Assembly: GCA_028532985.1 (NCBI GenBank) | Contig: JANCIK010000001.1 | Coordinates: 1,798,001-1,862,000, forward strand | Reading direction: 5' to 3' | Length of the DNA stretch: 64,000 nt | Source of the DNA: Stropharia rugosoannulata | Taxonomy: Eukaryota; Basidiomycota; Agaricomycetes; Agaricales; Strophariaceae | In this document: one piece after another, positions 12,362 to 24,047 of the stretch | Layout: the number at the start of each line of letters is the position of its first letter | How positions within the stretch are numbered: the first letter of the stretch is position 1 | Made by a program: the position numbers and the translations under genes | Notes under the pieces: generated by a model | Databases searched by the model: none | Told to the model about the DNA's origin: nothing | Seen by the model: the letters and a program-made list of their open reading frames with translations, nothing else

Positions 12362-13487
12362 ATGGCTGCTACAGCTAGAGAGCTGGTCTTCGTGCTTGCA
12401 GATATTTTATATCGTCCGCTGTATGTCTGGAAATATCCACCATTCAACCAGTCATCTTATCGAGTCGCGATCTGCTGCTAGGACGTCGATAGAGATATTA
12501 CCTGGCTCATTGGAGGACTGGATGAACATGGACATGCCGCCACATGCTGAAGCGATCTCACTGGATTTCCCGTTTGTACTCGTGGACAATAATCTGGGAA
12601 TTCCCAAAAAGACACTTTCTGCATTGTATATTACAGCAGCTCATATGCCTTGGCTGTCGACAACGGAGACCCAAATAACGAGTGCAGCATCCGCGATAAT
12701 TATTCTACTGAATCCAGCTCACCAGACTGCTCTCAATAAAAGGAAGCAACTCATTGAGGAGGGACATCTATCCGCAGAAAAGGAGCTACTGCTGATTGAA
12801 TTGATCTCTCGTGGTTCCCCAGAGTGCGGGAAGCAGTCAATGATCTGGGATCATCGGCGTTGGTGCTTGCGAAACGTATTTGGTACCTTGGAGGCGAAAA
12901 GGAACGCACCTAGCCTCAAGGAATGGGCGAGCTCCGAAGAAGTGCAAGCATTACCGAAGATGCACCCGAAATCCATCAACCACGAAATTGATGTCGTCTA
13001 TCGCACCTGCGAAACTTACCCGCGCAATTATCATGCATGGTCCTACTGGCACTTTCTCATTAGCGTGTGCCATGCCTCTCTAGTATATTCGTTGGAAGAC
13101 ACCGCCCTTAATCAGGAATACTTCGGTATCATTATTCAGGAGTACATTCGGCTTCAAGAGTGGATTGATCGACACGTTTCCGACTACTCTGCCATGTATC
13201 AGCTCTGTCAAACCCAAAGCCTTATTCAATATCTAAACAGTAACAAATTGAATGGTATCGACCAAGCGATCAGATCTCTCAAGCCTCTGGCAGACCATGC
13301 TATGTCTCTTATCTCCTCTTATCCAAACCACGAGGCACTGTGGATGTATTTGAGAGTATCTCTACTCGACCTTCCATCAGATGCACGATCCAAGTTCTTG
13401 AGTCAGATCAAAGCGCAGGAAGTATATAATGACAACGTATACGCAAAGCGGCTTATTGCATGGTATGCCGGCAAAGTACAGACTTGA
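12362..13487 (+). CDS. Protein prenyltransferase alpha-repeat protein (PTAR1/Ecm9-like)
   Basis: Two exons (12362-12420, 12482-13487) give 354 aa. The intron is placed at GTATGT...GCTAG (61 bp). A 31-bp alternative ending at an upstream CAG is also in frame but too short to be likely. Two prenyltransferase-alpha (PPTA) repeats are visible: WDHRRWCLRNV around residue 160 and YPRNYHAWSYWHFL around residue 215, plus a weaker YPNHEALWMYLRV near 320. Length and the long spacers between repeats fit the PTAR1 group rather than the core farnesyl- or GGTase alpha subunits. PTAR1 is reported as a GGTase-III/Golgi prenylation subunit in animals. That role is only an extrapolation here. Confidence 0.78.
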
Positions 13488-13766
13488 AGTCATTTGATGG
13501 TGATGCCATCTGTGAGTCAAGTATGATTTTGGTCTTAAATATATTATACCGCCCCTTATATTTACGCTGTTTCTGGTACTTTTTGATGGAGTGAAAGCAA
13601 CCAGCATTGATAAAAGGCTTACAAGTTATGAGTCGCCGCTTCAGCTTCCCCTCTGTCTGTTTTGTGCCTGTTACATAGTACCTAAATCATCATAGCGTTA
13701 AACTTACATAGTAAGTAGGTTATAATTGCCGACAGGTGTAATCTGATTAGATCATCACGTGATGCT

Positions 13767-13774
13767 TGACGTGG
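13767..13774 (+). promoter_or_regulatory. Possible unfolded-protein-response element
   Basis: TGACGTGG lies about 145 bp upstream of the HRD3 start, next to a palindromic ATCACGTGAT (13752-13761). TGACGTG(G) is the known core bound by XBP1/Hac1-type bZIP factors, and HRD3 is a classical UPR target, so the site is plausible. An 8-mer can occur by chance. Confidence 0.35.
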
Positions 13775-13918
13775 ACAGCGCGTGTCGTGTCAGGGTCCAA
13801 CTTATTCGAAATGTGAACTTACAAACTACTCTTGTACGCTACTGAACTTTTGCCCGCCCTCGTAATTTCTTGAGATGAGTCAATGGTGACCGGTTCTTAG
13901 TTGTAATAAGTCAACGAA

Positions 13919-16900
13919 ATGGAACCCCGAGACAAACTCTGTATCCGGAAGGCGGCCTGGCTTGCCTTCGGCCTCATTGCACTTAGTGTTAGCATCTCGG
14001 CGCATGACATTACTCCTCCGGAATCTGTCTTAGAAACCACTTATGTGAGTCGTCTGAAAATGCTCTGAAATCAATGCTTAATACGTAGGGAATGGCGTTC
14101 TCGTATATAACAGACAACAACGGCTGGAGACGCGACATCTGCGTTGTATCCTACCCCTTCGGATACCGCAACTGTAATTAGCAGCTTGCCTCCCTGATGC
14201 GTGAATAGACTCATACCATATTCACAGGGTCCCTCATATCAATCAACTGAATTCGACCAAAACGCAGAAGGTATGGACTTTCAATGTCGTGCAGTATCTG
14301 TGCTGACAGTCAGAATAAAAGCCCTACGCGCTTACAAACAGGCTATCTCGACACTATCAACGCTGAAATCCTATACACCCCAACATATATTTGATCCCGC
14401 TCTCGCTAATGGCAACAGTCATTCTAAATCTGTTTTCTCGTCCTTGCTTCCCAACCTGCAAGGGCAAGGGCCAATCGGCAGTGTCGTTCGCATTGTTCTT
14501 AAACTGCACGGCTCGTTAAGCAAAATTACCGACACCCTAAGTCCAGAGGGTCTGGGTTTGGGAGCGAAGAAGAAGGACGAGGAGCTGAGGGGAAAGGCTA
14601 TAAAAGTCGTTGACCTACTTCAACACTCAGCAGAACTGGGAAATATGGACGCACTATATGCCCTTGGGCATGTATCACTGGTGAGCTCCTTTTGTTTGCC
14701 GCGTTGCTGTGATTAAACGTGCGTCGAGTTTCCTCCTACACAACATTTTTCTGCAGACCCAGCTCTGGCCTACCAGTCCTTCTCCACGCACGCTGCTCAG
14801 ACGGGCAACGCCACATCGCAATCGCATATTGCATTTTTCCATGCTACAGGGTATAAGGATGTAGTACCTATCGACCAAGGCAAAGCTCAATTGTATGCTA
14901 CATTCGCCGCCAACGGAGGGAACAAAGGGGCGCAAATGACACTTGGATATCGCTATTGGTCCGGAATCGGTACCGCAGAGAACTGCAAGAGCGCGTTATC
15001 GTGGTATGGAAGCGCCGCAGAGCAAGGTTCGTTGCGGTCTTCTTACTTCTTCAAACAATGATTCTGATGTTATTTCGTGACAGCCATGGCGAAATTCGGC
15101 TCCGGTCCTCCAGGGGGCCGAACGCTACCACAGACGGCGACGCGTCTTTCTGACCTCGCCGGTGGTATATATGGACCAGGTGCAAGCGTTGCTTCCACTG
15201 GTCCCAACAGTCAGCGGGCTGCGATCAAAGCAGGTATCTCTCGCGCCGCAGGAGAAACCTGGGAGGACGTCCTGGAGTACTACTTGGTACTACCTTAAAC
15301 AATCTCATTAAAAAGGTCTGACCTCTTTTACAGTTCAACGCTGAACGCGGCGAAATTGACTTCGCATTCCGCTTGGGAAAAATACTGTATCAGGGCAGTA
15401 TATATACTTCGCCTGGTGGTATTGCTTCTGGAAGCGAGGGTGTCGGTGCAATTCCACGTAATTTTAAATCAGCAAGGCGATACTTCCTCTTAATTGCGAG
15501 ACAAGTATGGCCGCACGATCCCCCCAGCACCCTGCAGACGAAGGACGAGCATAAACCTATTGGCTTCGCAGCTGCCAGCGCCGGATATCTCGGACGCATG
15601 TACCTGCGGGGAGAGGGAGTGAAAGTCGATTATGCAATGGCAAAGGCCTGGTTCGAAAGAGGAACGGAGCACGGCGACCGTGAGGCTCACAACGGACTAG
15701 GGATAATATACAGGGATGGCCTTGGCGTCAAATCGGATATGAAAAAGGCTTTGGCGCATTTCAATGTTGCAGCTGCCCAGGAACTCGCGGAAGCGCAGGT
15801 TAACATTGGAAAACACCATTATTGTAAGCATCTGTCGCTGTGTCCTATTCACCACTGATTACATTTGTTTTACAAGACCGGGGCGAGTATACTCTTGCTA
15901 CAACCTACTTCGAGACAGCTGTTCGAAGCGGTTCCCCATTCGAAGCGTATTACTATCTAGGCGAAATGCATTCTGCTCAGGCGTCAAATCCCCACATGCC
16001 TTCGCACGTCGCGTCGAGCTCTTGTGCAATGGCTGTCTCTTTCTATAAGCTAGTGGCTGAACGTGGCGTGTGGGATGAAGACCTACTGCGTGATGCTGAG
16101 ATTGCATGGATGGCAGGAACGGAGCAAAGCAAAGAACTTGCTATGCTGAAATGGTGGTTGGCAGCCGAAAGAGGATACGAGATTGCCCAAACCAATCTTG
16201 CATACGTGTTGGATCAAGGTGACTACGACGGTGATTATGCCCGCCACACATTACTCAGTCATTTTTTAGACAGGAGCGTGTTGCGCCTGACACGATTTTC
16301 GCCTACGACTATATCAGAGGAATCTGCAAAGCTGGCATTGACTCAATGGATTCGCGCAGCCGGACAGCGAAATATTGATGCACTTGTGAAAGTGGGAGAT
16401 TATTATTACCACGGACTTGGGGTTGCAGAAGAATCTGAGCAGTCCCGGCTGGAAAAAGCTGCCAGATATTATCAATCGGCATCAGATACCCAGCTTAGTG
16501 CATTGGCTATGTGGAACCTCGGGTGGATGTATGAAAATGGTGTTGGAGTACCGCAAGTAAGTGCGTCATATTGGCAATGTAATTACCGCTAACAACATAT
16601 ATTCAGGATTTCCATCTTGCCAAACGGCATTATGATTCCGCCCTCGAGACTAATTCTGAAGCCTATCTGCCCGTTACTTTGTCGTTGGGAAAGCTCTATG
16701 CTCGCAGTATCTGGCATACAGTGACCGGTGGCAGTGGCGGTCTTAATCTTTGGGGCGCAGACGAAGAAGACGCAGGCAAGTTCTGATATAAAAGTTGAAC
16801 TTGTTTCGTTCTAACGATTCGGTGGACAGCCAAGCCCCGTGGGCAACAAATCGATGAAAGTAAAGGCAGCGGCCGTATCGAAGAGCGCTCTCGAGAAGAG

Positions 16901-17409
16901 GAACTCTCTCATGAAGATGAGGAAGAGGAGGAAGGGCCGTGGTACTTTGGCAAAGCCAAAGAGGAGTTCAATAAACGCCGTGATGGACATTCTCTTAGTG
17001 GACGCAGAGGAGACGACGAAGACCCAATTCAGGTAGGAGATGAAACCTGTAATGTTGAAGTTTAACTCACGTAGCGTTGCTCATTTAGTGGGCAAGGGAC
17101 CGCCGGGACGCTGAACGCGAGCGAGAGAGCGATTTCGGTTCCGATGATTTCTTCGATGGCACGATGCGGGGTAACCATGAAGACGCGGATGTGGACGAAT
17201 TTGGAGAGACATTGCTTCTCGTCCTTTTATGCCTTGTCATATCGGTGTTACTCTACATTAGGACGCGCATTGTCGAGCGGATGCGCAGAGATGTGCGGGA
17301 GCAGGAGGGACAAGGAGGCGAGAGGCAGAACGGGGCACAGAATGGCAATGGGGGCCTTTTCCCTCCTGTTGGGGATCCTGCGCGGAATGATTGGGCAATC
17401 CTACGTTAG
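13919..17409 (+). CDS. HRD3: ERAD ubiquitin-ligase subunit HRD3/SEL1L
   Basis: Ten exons give about 1,000 aa: 13919-14044, 14114-14173, 14228-14680, 14729-15026, 15084-15286, 15334-15823, 15877-16556, 16607-16775, 16830-17032, 17089-17409. A signal peptide (about residues 12-28) is followed by a lumenal domain of Sel1-like repeats, for example AYLGRMYLRGEGVKVDYAMA-type and HNGLGIIYRDGLGVKSD, MWNLGWMYENGVGVPQ. One membrane segment near residues 935-955 (LLLVLLCLVISVLLYI) is followed by a short basic cytosolic tail. HRD3/SEL1L delivers misfolded glycoproteins to the HRD1 ligase in the ER membrane. The protein is longer than yeast Hrd3 because of an acidic Glu/Asp-rich linker before the membrane segment. 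The intron at 16776 uses a GC donor (CAG/GCAAGT). Confidence 0.9.
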
Positions 17410-17722
17410 TGATTGATCCGTATAGGGCTATGTAAGTAATCGTGTAAATAATGATATAGGAAGAGAAGTCAGGAACCCTTTATGAAAAGCGGTGGGCAAC
17501 AAATGCACAATAAATAGCAGGTTTATTTATACGTGCTTGCCAAGAGCATTGACACGTGTTGGGAGGAGGCGCTGAGCGAAATCTGGACGCACTACCATCC
17601 ATATTCATTACCTAGCTTACCCTCGGACTCACTTTTTTGGATATCTACCCAGCTGCCATCGACCTCACTCTTTCTATCTAACTTATTCTGTACATATACC
17701 AAACCTTTACCCTTGGACATAC

Positions 17723-18656
17723 ATGGCGTTTGACTTTGGCTCACTGGCTCCTCGCATCCGCGATATTCTCTCCGCTCCCGGAACGGACCTAAAGACCATT
17801 AGCGCAAAGCGCGTCAGGCGCCAGCTCCTGGAAAATGACTCTTCGCTCTCCGCGGATTTCCTGCGAGATAACAAGGATGAAGTGGACAAGGTTATTGCGA
17901 TCGTCTTCGAGCAAGTGAGCAACGAGGCGGTGAATGGGAGTGACGCCGAGGGCGACGACAAATCGGCCAAGTCGCGAAAGCGCAAACAAGAAGACACAGA
18001 CGACGTGGCATATGACGAAGATCAAGAGGATGAGGACGAAGCGGCCGGAGACTTTCCGCCTCCCAAGAAAGCGAAGAAGGCGAAGAGCGGTCTTGAGAGC
18101 GACGCCGCGCTTGCCCGCAAATTGTCTAGTGAGATCAACGGGCGGTCTACGCGTACTGGAGCGAAGGGACGTGGAGCATCCGCTTCAGGGAAGAAGGGCG
18201 CGCGCGCAAAGAAGAGTGCCGCTACAATAGACTCTGACGATGACAGTGACTCCGGTCCGAAGAAGAAACCAAGAAAATCGAACGGTGCCAGTGGAGCTAA
18301 GGGTGGTTTTGCTAAAGAGTTCTCTCTGAGGTGAGGCAGCACCATCTTATTTCAATTCAAGTTTTCTCTCGAACGTTTTCTTGGCAGCGAACCGCTCGCC
18401 GCTGTCCTCCAAGTTGATAAACTTTCGCGACCGCAGGTCGTAAAGCAGTTATGGGTTTACATCAAAGGCAATGAGCTACAAAATCCTGAAAATAAGCGGG
18501 AGATTATGTGCGACGCCAGTTTACGTGCAGTTTTTGGTGTGGACAAAATTGACATGTTCAAAATGAACCAAGTACTCGGGCAGTAAGTCTTTGTATTCAC
18601 CGCCTAGTCCCACTTTAATGACACCTTGCAATAGGCATTTGCACGAGAACGAATAG
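17723..18656 (+). CDS. DEK_C and SWIB/MDM2 domain chromatin protein (Tri1/Uaf30-like)
   Basis: Three exons (17723-18330, 18388-18582, 18635-18656) give 274 aa. Residues about 5-60 form a DEK C-terminal-type helical domain (RIRDILSAPGTDLKTISAKR, LRDNKDEVDKVI). A long Lys/Asp/Glu-rich disordered stretch with nuclear-localisation-like KKPRK and PPPKKAKK follows. A SWIB/MDM2 fold ends the protein: PLAAVLQVDKLSRPQVVKQL, WVYIKGNELQNPENKR, DKIDMFKMNQVLGQHL. This layout is that of yeast Tri1/Uaf30, nuclear proteins linked to chromatin and, for Uaf30, the RNA polymerase I upstream activating factor. Which paralog this is cannot be decided from the sequence. Confidence 0.9.
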
Positions 18657-19138
18657 TCTGGATGATGGCTGATGATGAACAAAGTCAACAGTGCTCTACT
18701 GTCACCGTACCATAGATCCCAACAAATGTTACACATATCTTTTTTTACTTCCTTTTTGTGTTTTAACTAGTTAATCTTGCCTTATTCTCCCCCTGTGTAT
18801 TTCATATCTTCAATTTCATCAATGGTCCAGCCTGTAATTGGTTGATGTACTATGTCAAGTGGCCTACCAGCTTGCTACCAACAGTTTGGTTTGTAAGAAT
18901 GTTCAATATCTTGTTTACATAAAAGAGAAGCATACTCTACTGTTTTACATTTTAACTATGAAGTACACAACATACTATATCTGCTTATACCTTATACAAT
19001 CCAAAACCATGAGAAAGATGATCTTGACAACACTCGTCAAGTTGAAGTACATGGCAAAACCTTACCTAAACTTAGAAAGTACACAAGAGAAGTGTCCAAA
19101 CCTATAAAGTTCACAAGAAGACTCATTTCAATGTTTCG
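18657..19138. other. Convergent 3' intergenic region
   Basis: About 480 bp of AT-rich sequence between the convergent SWIB and zinc-finger genes, presumably 3' untranslated regions. The open frame at 18838-19107 is AT-rich with no recognisable features and I do not call it. Confidence 0.5.
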
Positions 19139-20383
19139 TTATGCCTTGCGACCTCCTTTCCGTTGAGCAGAGAACGTTTTCTCTGCTCGCTGTCGCACAC
19201 TTCTATAAAAGCTCTCTGGCTGTAAAGCAGGAGCGGGTTTCTTCAACAATTGTGAATGGCGCACACACGACCGCGGCACCCTCCGACAATGTCGAATGAA
19301 TGCGTCCTCGCGCGAGAGCACCTCAAAGCAGCACGGGCATGTGCGCGCCTGCGCCCTATTTGTGTCGTGCTTTTCGTGCACGCTCTTCATATGGCGTTTC
19401 ATGTCAAAGTTGCGCGTGAATGTCTTCCCGGGGCAATGTGGACAGACGAATGGTCCGATTTGTTTTTGACGCCTCTGCCCTTTCTGCTTCTGCTTCTGTC
19501 CCCCTTCAGCTGGACTGCTGGGTATCGAAGGTGAAGGTGGCAGTGGTATTGTGTTATTTGCGTCTGGAGTCGAAGTGGCGAGTCCCATAGGAGACCCTAG
19601 CTCTACCGACGGCGACAATGACGGCCCTTGGGAAAGGCTGGGAGCACAGTCCCCTGGCCGCACGCCCCCATATGACCAGTGAAGCGCACCAAGGTTCTCA
19701 CAATGCGACAAGGAATCAGGAATGGCATCACTCCCTTGTTCGCTGTGGTCTCTTATTGCCGTTGACGGTCGTCCGTGAATGAACCTGGCTGGTCCTGCTT
19801 CATTCATAAATGCCTGATCTTCAGCGAGGAGAAGAGACGCGGCGTCCGCATCATCGTGCGCAGCAGACTCCAAGGACATAGGCGACGCACGGTGAGTAGG
19901 ACGCGGCGACCTTAATGCCTCAAATGGCCATTGAAGGACCTGACTGCGCTCATATGTCCGCATCTTTGCTAGATTCCGTGTAACATTGAACCTTTGGCCT
20001 GCCAAAGGACTGGGCGACGGAGACGCGTCGCGAGACAGGGCATGAGAGTTGGATGGTGGGGTCCAGAAGCCAGGTGTTGATGGTGGTGAATAACCTAGAT
20101 CAAAAACAAGGAGCGGCGTGGCAGGACAGTTGACCTTGCGCGGTTCCAGAGATTTGACGAGAGAAGCCAAGTCAGCAATGGCCTCTTCCTGAAAAATGAA
20201 AAAGACACAAATGAGATGCATACGCGGGTATTAAGAGAAATCTTCACTTACAAAACTTCTTCCGAATAGACTGGAGGGGATATGCTGATGCGCTTTCGCC
20301 TCGCGCTCGATACTAGGCAATATGCCAGAGGATGGAACGACCTCTAGGCGCAGAGGGAGCTGGTACGTCCACGTCGTCGCCAT
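19139..20383 (-). CDS. C2H2 zinc-finger protein, putative transcription factor
   Basis: Two minus-strand exons (20252-20383, 19139-20188) give 393 aa. The start MATTWTYQLPLRLEVVP lies in a separate first exon joined in frame by a 63-bp intron. The middle of the protein is Ser/Pro-rich and disordered. One clear C2H2 finger (FVCPHCPGKTFTRNFDMKRH, then the second His after four residues) lies at about residue 280. It is followed by a degenerate CPCCFEVLSREDAFIRH-CRR finger and a basic tail. DNA binding in the nucleus is inferred. A single good finger plus a degenerate one is common in fungal regulators. I cannot name targets. Confidence 0.8.
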
Positions 20384-21054
20384 CAGGCAGTGGCGACGTC
20401 AGCCTGCCTGGGGAAATGGCCTGCGGGGAACATGGGCTGTTATCTACCATGAACTACTTACATAGTCCACTCAGTGGGCAGTCCCATCATAAGGCACGTC
20501 TAATTTGGGAGCGCCCATAGACCCGGCCTCAGTTCCAGCAACCTCGCATCTTTAACAAATCGCTTTAATTATGGCGTATGTGGCATATGAGCAGGTGGGA
20601 ATATGTACATCGTTCTTTCTTGAGTGTACGTAATGATATCAACTCAGCTTCGAGATATTGGGCCTTCTCTGTGAGATACTAATGTCCCATAATAGCCTGT
20701 GGCTTATACGGCTCTTCCAAATACTTCATCTCTTCTGATGTGAGGGAAACATGCACTCCAGCTTTTGGCAATATTAGAAACCATCAACGTTCAGAGAGAA
20801 GACAACTTACCACATATGTCCTCCAGATTCTTCAGGCTAGTGGTACCCACAATCGGAGCGGTAATTCCTGTCCCCGAGAATGCTTAATATTTTTGGAATT
20901 AATCAGATATTGCTCACCCTCTGTGTGCAAGCTCCAAGCAATTGCAATTTGTGCCATGCTCACTCCTTTCTTTTTAGCGAGTTCTTCGACTCTGCATTAC
21001 AAAAAATCAAAGCCGATCTTAGTGGAGTCTGTGCGTGCTACACCTACCTCTTAA

Positions 21055-22270
21055 CATCAGCAAATCTGGGACTTACTATATAGTACCTACTAGCATTATA
21101 TAATACCATAGCACCATAGTAAGGGTTCTTATCTATTTAGCACGGCATAGCATAGGCTCATATCTACATAGTAACTCGGCTACATTATGTAGTATTATAT
21201 AACACTCTGTAGAATTACATAGTACAGTACCAGTACTTAAATTTGAGCGGCATTTAGGTAGATCAAGGGCTATAATATTGTTTATTACTTATTCACACTT
21301 TACGTCTATTACAAACAACATAATATTAAACTTATATATATATATGTAAGTACATTAAGAGCACGGGCTAGACAGGGGCTGTTTCGTGATGCAGTGGGGT
21401 CGTATATGGCATGGCATGGGTCTCGTGGTAGTCGTTTTTCAATGTGGCAGGGTCATGGGGTGGTTGGGACATACGAGGCAGTGGGACCTGCATGGACAGA
21501 TTGGGGGATTCGGTTACTCACCTATGCTTCACCCTTTTTCGTGCCTGTTCCCTGCTCCCTGCAGCTTCATCGTCATCTTGTCATTGGCGTCATTGGCGTC
21601 GTCAACATTGTTAGGGTGGTTGCACTATGGGGGAGAGGAAGGGGAATTCGGCATGGTGGTGGTAGTGGATGAAGAGGGAACGGCTGCGACGTGGCAAGAA
21701 ATATCCATAACACAGCCTTGACACAGCCTTCGGAAATAGCCGAGAAAAAGCGGTATATGTATTCTTTAGTTCAATTAAAATAAATTGTGGTATGGCCTAG
21801 GTGGTTTATTACAGCCCTCTACTACATAAGTCCCTTGAGGCTTGGGGTTCAATTCTTGCTGGTCGCATTTTTTAATAAGTTAGCATACATGAAATTTGGC
21901 TTACTGCTGGTTGTAACTTGTACGATATGTCGATATCATTATATCTACACACAGTATACTTTATTTAACTTAGTATATAGCGGTTCGAAAGCCTGGAAAG
22001 ATATAAAGATGAGCCAAAGACATAACAAGATCTACGAACTTTGAAAACTGCTGAAGCTATAACTATAGTCGTTATTAGATTAGTATTTATGGCATGACTT
22101 GCAGAGCCTATTATAGAGTACTACAACATGCTATATAACGATTATAATTATACTATATAGTGCTACGTGACTATGGGCCATTATAAGCCTAGTCTAATTA
22201 CTATAACATGCTATGAGATTGTACAGTATTACTATGCCGTTCTATGAGAAAATGGTTGGATTTGCTGATG
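21055..22270. mobile_element. Non-autonomous DNA element, copy A (1,216 bp)
   Basis: Bounded by the exact 12-bp inverted repeat CATCAGCAAATC / GATTTGCTGATG and flanked by a 2-bp duplication AA. The ends are AT-rich with many short CTATA/TATAG-type motifs in both orientations. The interior has a G-rich 300-bp core and A/B-box-like motifs. The open frames inside (21386-21721 and 21787-22044) look like chance and do not encode a recognisable transposase, so the element is non-autonomous. It differs from copy B (58740-59956) by a single G in a purine run near 21635. A 2-bp duplication that is not TA fits CMC/Plavaka-type transposition, but the superfamily is an inference. Confidence 0.93.
21793..21873 (+). 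promoter_or_regulatory. Pol III A-box/B-box-like motifs inside the element (SINE-like segment)
   Basis: TGGCCTAGGTGG (21793-21804) resembles the tRNA A box and GGTTCAATTC (21846-21855) matches the B-box consensus. They have tRNA-like spacing, and a T6 run (21868-21873) follows as a possible pol III terminator. A tRNA cloverleaf cannot be folded well: the acceptor and T stems do not pair. This could be a tRNA-derived SINE head captured by the DNA element, or a chance match. The same segment occurs in copy B at 59479-59541. Confidence 0.35.
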
Positions 22271-24047
22271 AAGAATCTCCGGGGTCGACGACATTGTACC
22301 ATAGGATCCTATGAACCTGCCGGTGAACATTATCTTTCAGCTCGCGAGCAACCGAGAAGTATTTATTTTCAAGACCTGTCTGTGGAACCTCGTTGCGTAG
22401 TCTTCTGTTCATCGAGTGGCCGAGTCAGGAGACCACGAGCGAGCGGAGACCATGGAATACAGCCAACGCCAAAAAGCTATAGAGCACATATTCATCAATT
22501 TGCAAAGACTGCGGAGTGGACTCTGATCACCTTGGTAGTTGGGATCATCTCCCGTTCTTCTTCCCGATAGACCAGGCTATGATGATTCTGCATTGAGATA
22601 AAGGGAGTTAACCGGTTTTGAATGGCGTAGTCTATTTTAGGTGATTTAGATAATTGTGAAGTCAATGAATTGAAAAGTAAAAGTAAAAGACACAACAATA
22701 CCAACTTTGCATTGCATGGACTACAAGAACCAGAATCAGATATCATCTAAAAATCATATCGTGCTTCAAGTGAACTTACATTGCCATGCCCAGCAGGAGC
22801 TCATTCCAATATAGCGCACATAGCCAGCTTGAACAACGTCATGAAGTGCTTGCATCTGTTCCCAAAGAAGTCAGTGTTCAATGTATATGTTGATAGTTTC
22901 TATGCGTCCCACTCACCGTCTCTTCGATAGGTGTATTGCTGTCGAATCGGTGGCCTAGGAATAGTCGAAATGAAATTACGATAAACAGTAGGCGTTGGGT
23001 ATTTACATTGCAAGACGTCGATGTAGTCCAATTGAAGGCGCTCCAGACTGGCTTTGACTGCAGCAAAGACATGCTATATACTTAGTATTTAATTCTGTAC
23101 TCCAATTGATGAATGAGGGGCGCTCACTTTACGGTTCAATCCTCGTTGGTTGACGTATCCCATCTCTTCAGGATTCTTTCCAAGTGCAATGAAATTGGTA
23201 CCGTATTCCCGTGCGACTGTACCATGTAACTGATCCGAGAGTAAACAACACTTCATTTTATGAGACATAAGCTGTCTGATTAACCTTAGTCATAATGACA
23301 ATTTCATCTCTGGGAAGATTGAGCTGCTTGATTGCTTTTCCCAATATGATTTCGGAGAGACCATTGGAGTAAACCTGCGCAGAACACAGTTATTATGAAC
23401 GACAAATTGGCGAGTAAAAGCGATGTCCTACATCAGCTGTGTCGAAAGTTTGAATACCACAATCGTATCTATGCATGGTATATATGTTCAATACATTGTA
23501 CAACAGCCATATTGTAGAAACTCACGCGAATTTGATATGTTTGATGGCTTCCTCTTCTCCGAGAATCCATTGTTGCCACTCAGAGCTTCCGTATTGCATT
23601 GTTCCAAGAATGATCTTAGAAACCTTCAATCCAGACTTTCCGAGGCGCACTACCATTGCTCAAAGTAAGTCTGTGGTACAAGTACTAATCATGCCAAAGG
23701 TACACACCGTAGGGCATCTTTGACTTTACTTCTGCCGCCATGTTGTAATTGTGTTAATCTCTGAGGCCTGTTAATGGGTTGTGGAGAAGGCAACTACAAT
23801 GTTTTGGTCGCTCTGCTTCTTCTATCTTATGACACTTTCCAAGCGGCTGACAAAGGTAGCGGCATTATTAGATGTAGGCATAAAGTATGTGCTTCAGCGG
23901 GCCGGCTTCATATATATTACCTGAAACAGTTACCATATCAAGCGCATTGAGGATGAACTACTTGGTGGTTGTATGTGTACTTCGGATTTTGCTGTGCCAA
24001 AAGACTAAACATAGATTGGGAATTCCACTGACTAAACACGAAGATCT

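Larger units (their letters stand above)
20679..23741 (-). pseudogene. Aldo/keto reductase 1, interrupted by a mobile element
   Basis: Minus-strand, multi-exon AKR of the aryl-alcohol dehydrogenase/YakC type. Readable parts are MAAEVKSKMPY, then VRLGKSGLKVSKIILGTMQY, the catalytic region FDTADVYSNG (Asp, Tyr), the active-site Lys after EIVIMT, the His in LQCHRFD, then GCIPWSPLARGLLTRPL and the C-terminal APIVGTTSLKNLEDI NADPH-binding part. An element at 21055-22270 sits in the exon just before RVEELAKKKGVSM. With it removed and one AA duplication deleted, the reading frame runs through (STPEILKRVEEL), so the interruption is recent and no other lesion was seen. The allele should be null unless the element is spliced out. 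A close paralog lies directly upstream (24048-25882). Confidence 0.85.

Noticed and set aside
12390..12451. A 31-bp intron in the PTAR1-like gene
   Set aside because: In frame but shorter than normal fungal introns; the 61-bp alternative to the next AG is also in frame.
21793..21873. A true tRNA gene
   Set aside because: A and B boxes are present but the acceptor and T stems do not pair, so I report only a SINE-like motif.
21386..22044. Open frames inside the mobile element
   Set aside because: No recognisable domain, and the single-base difference between copies changes the longest frame, so no constraint is visible.
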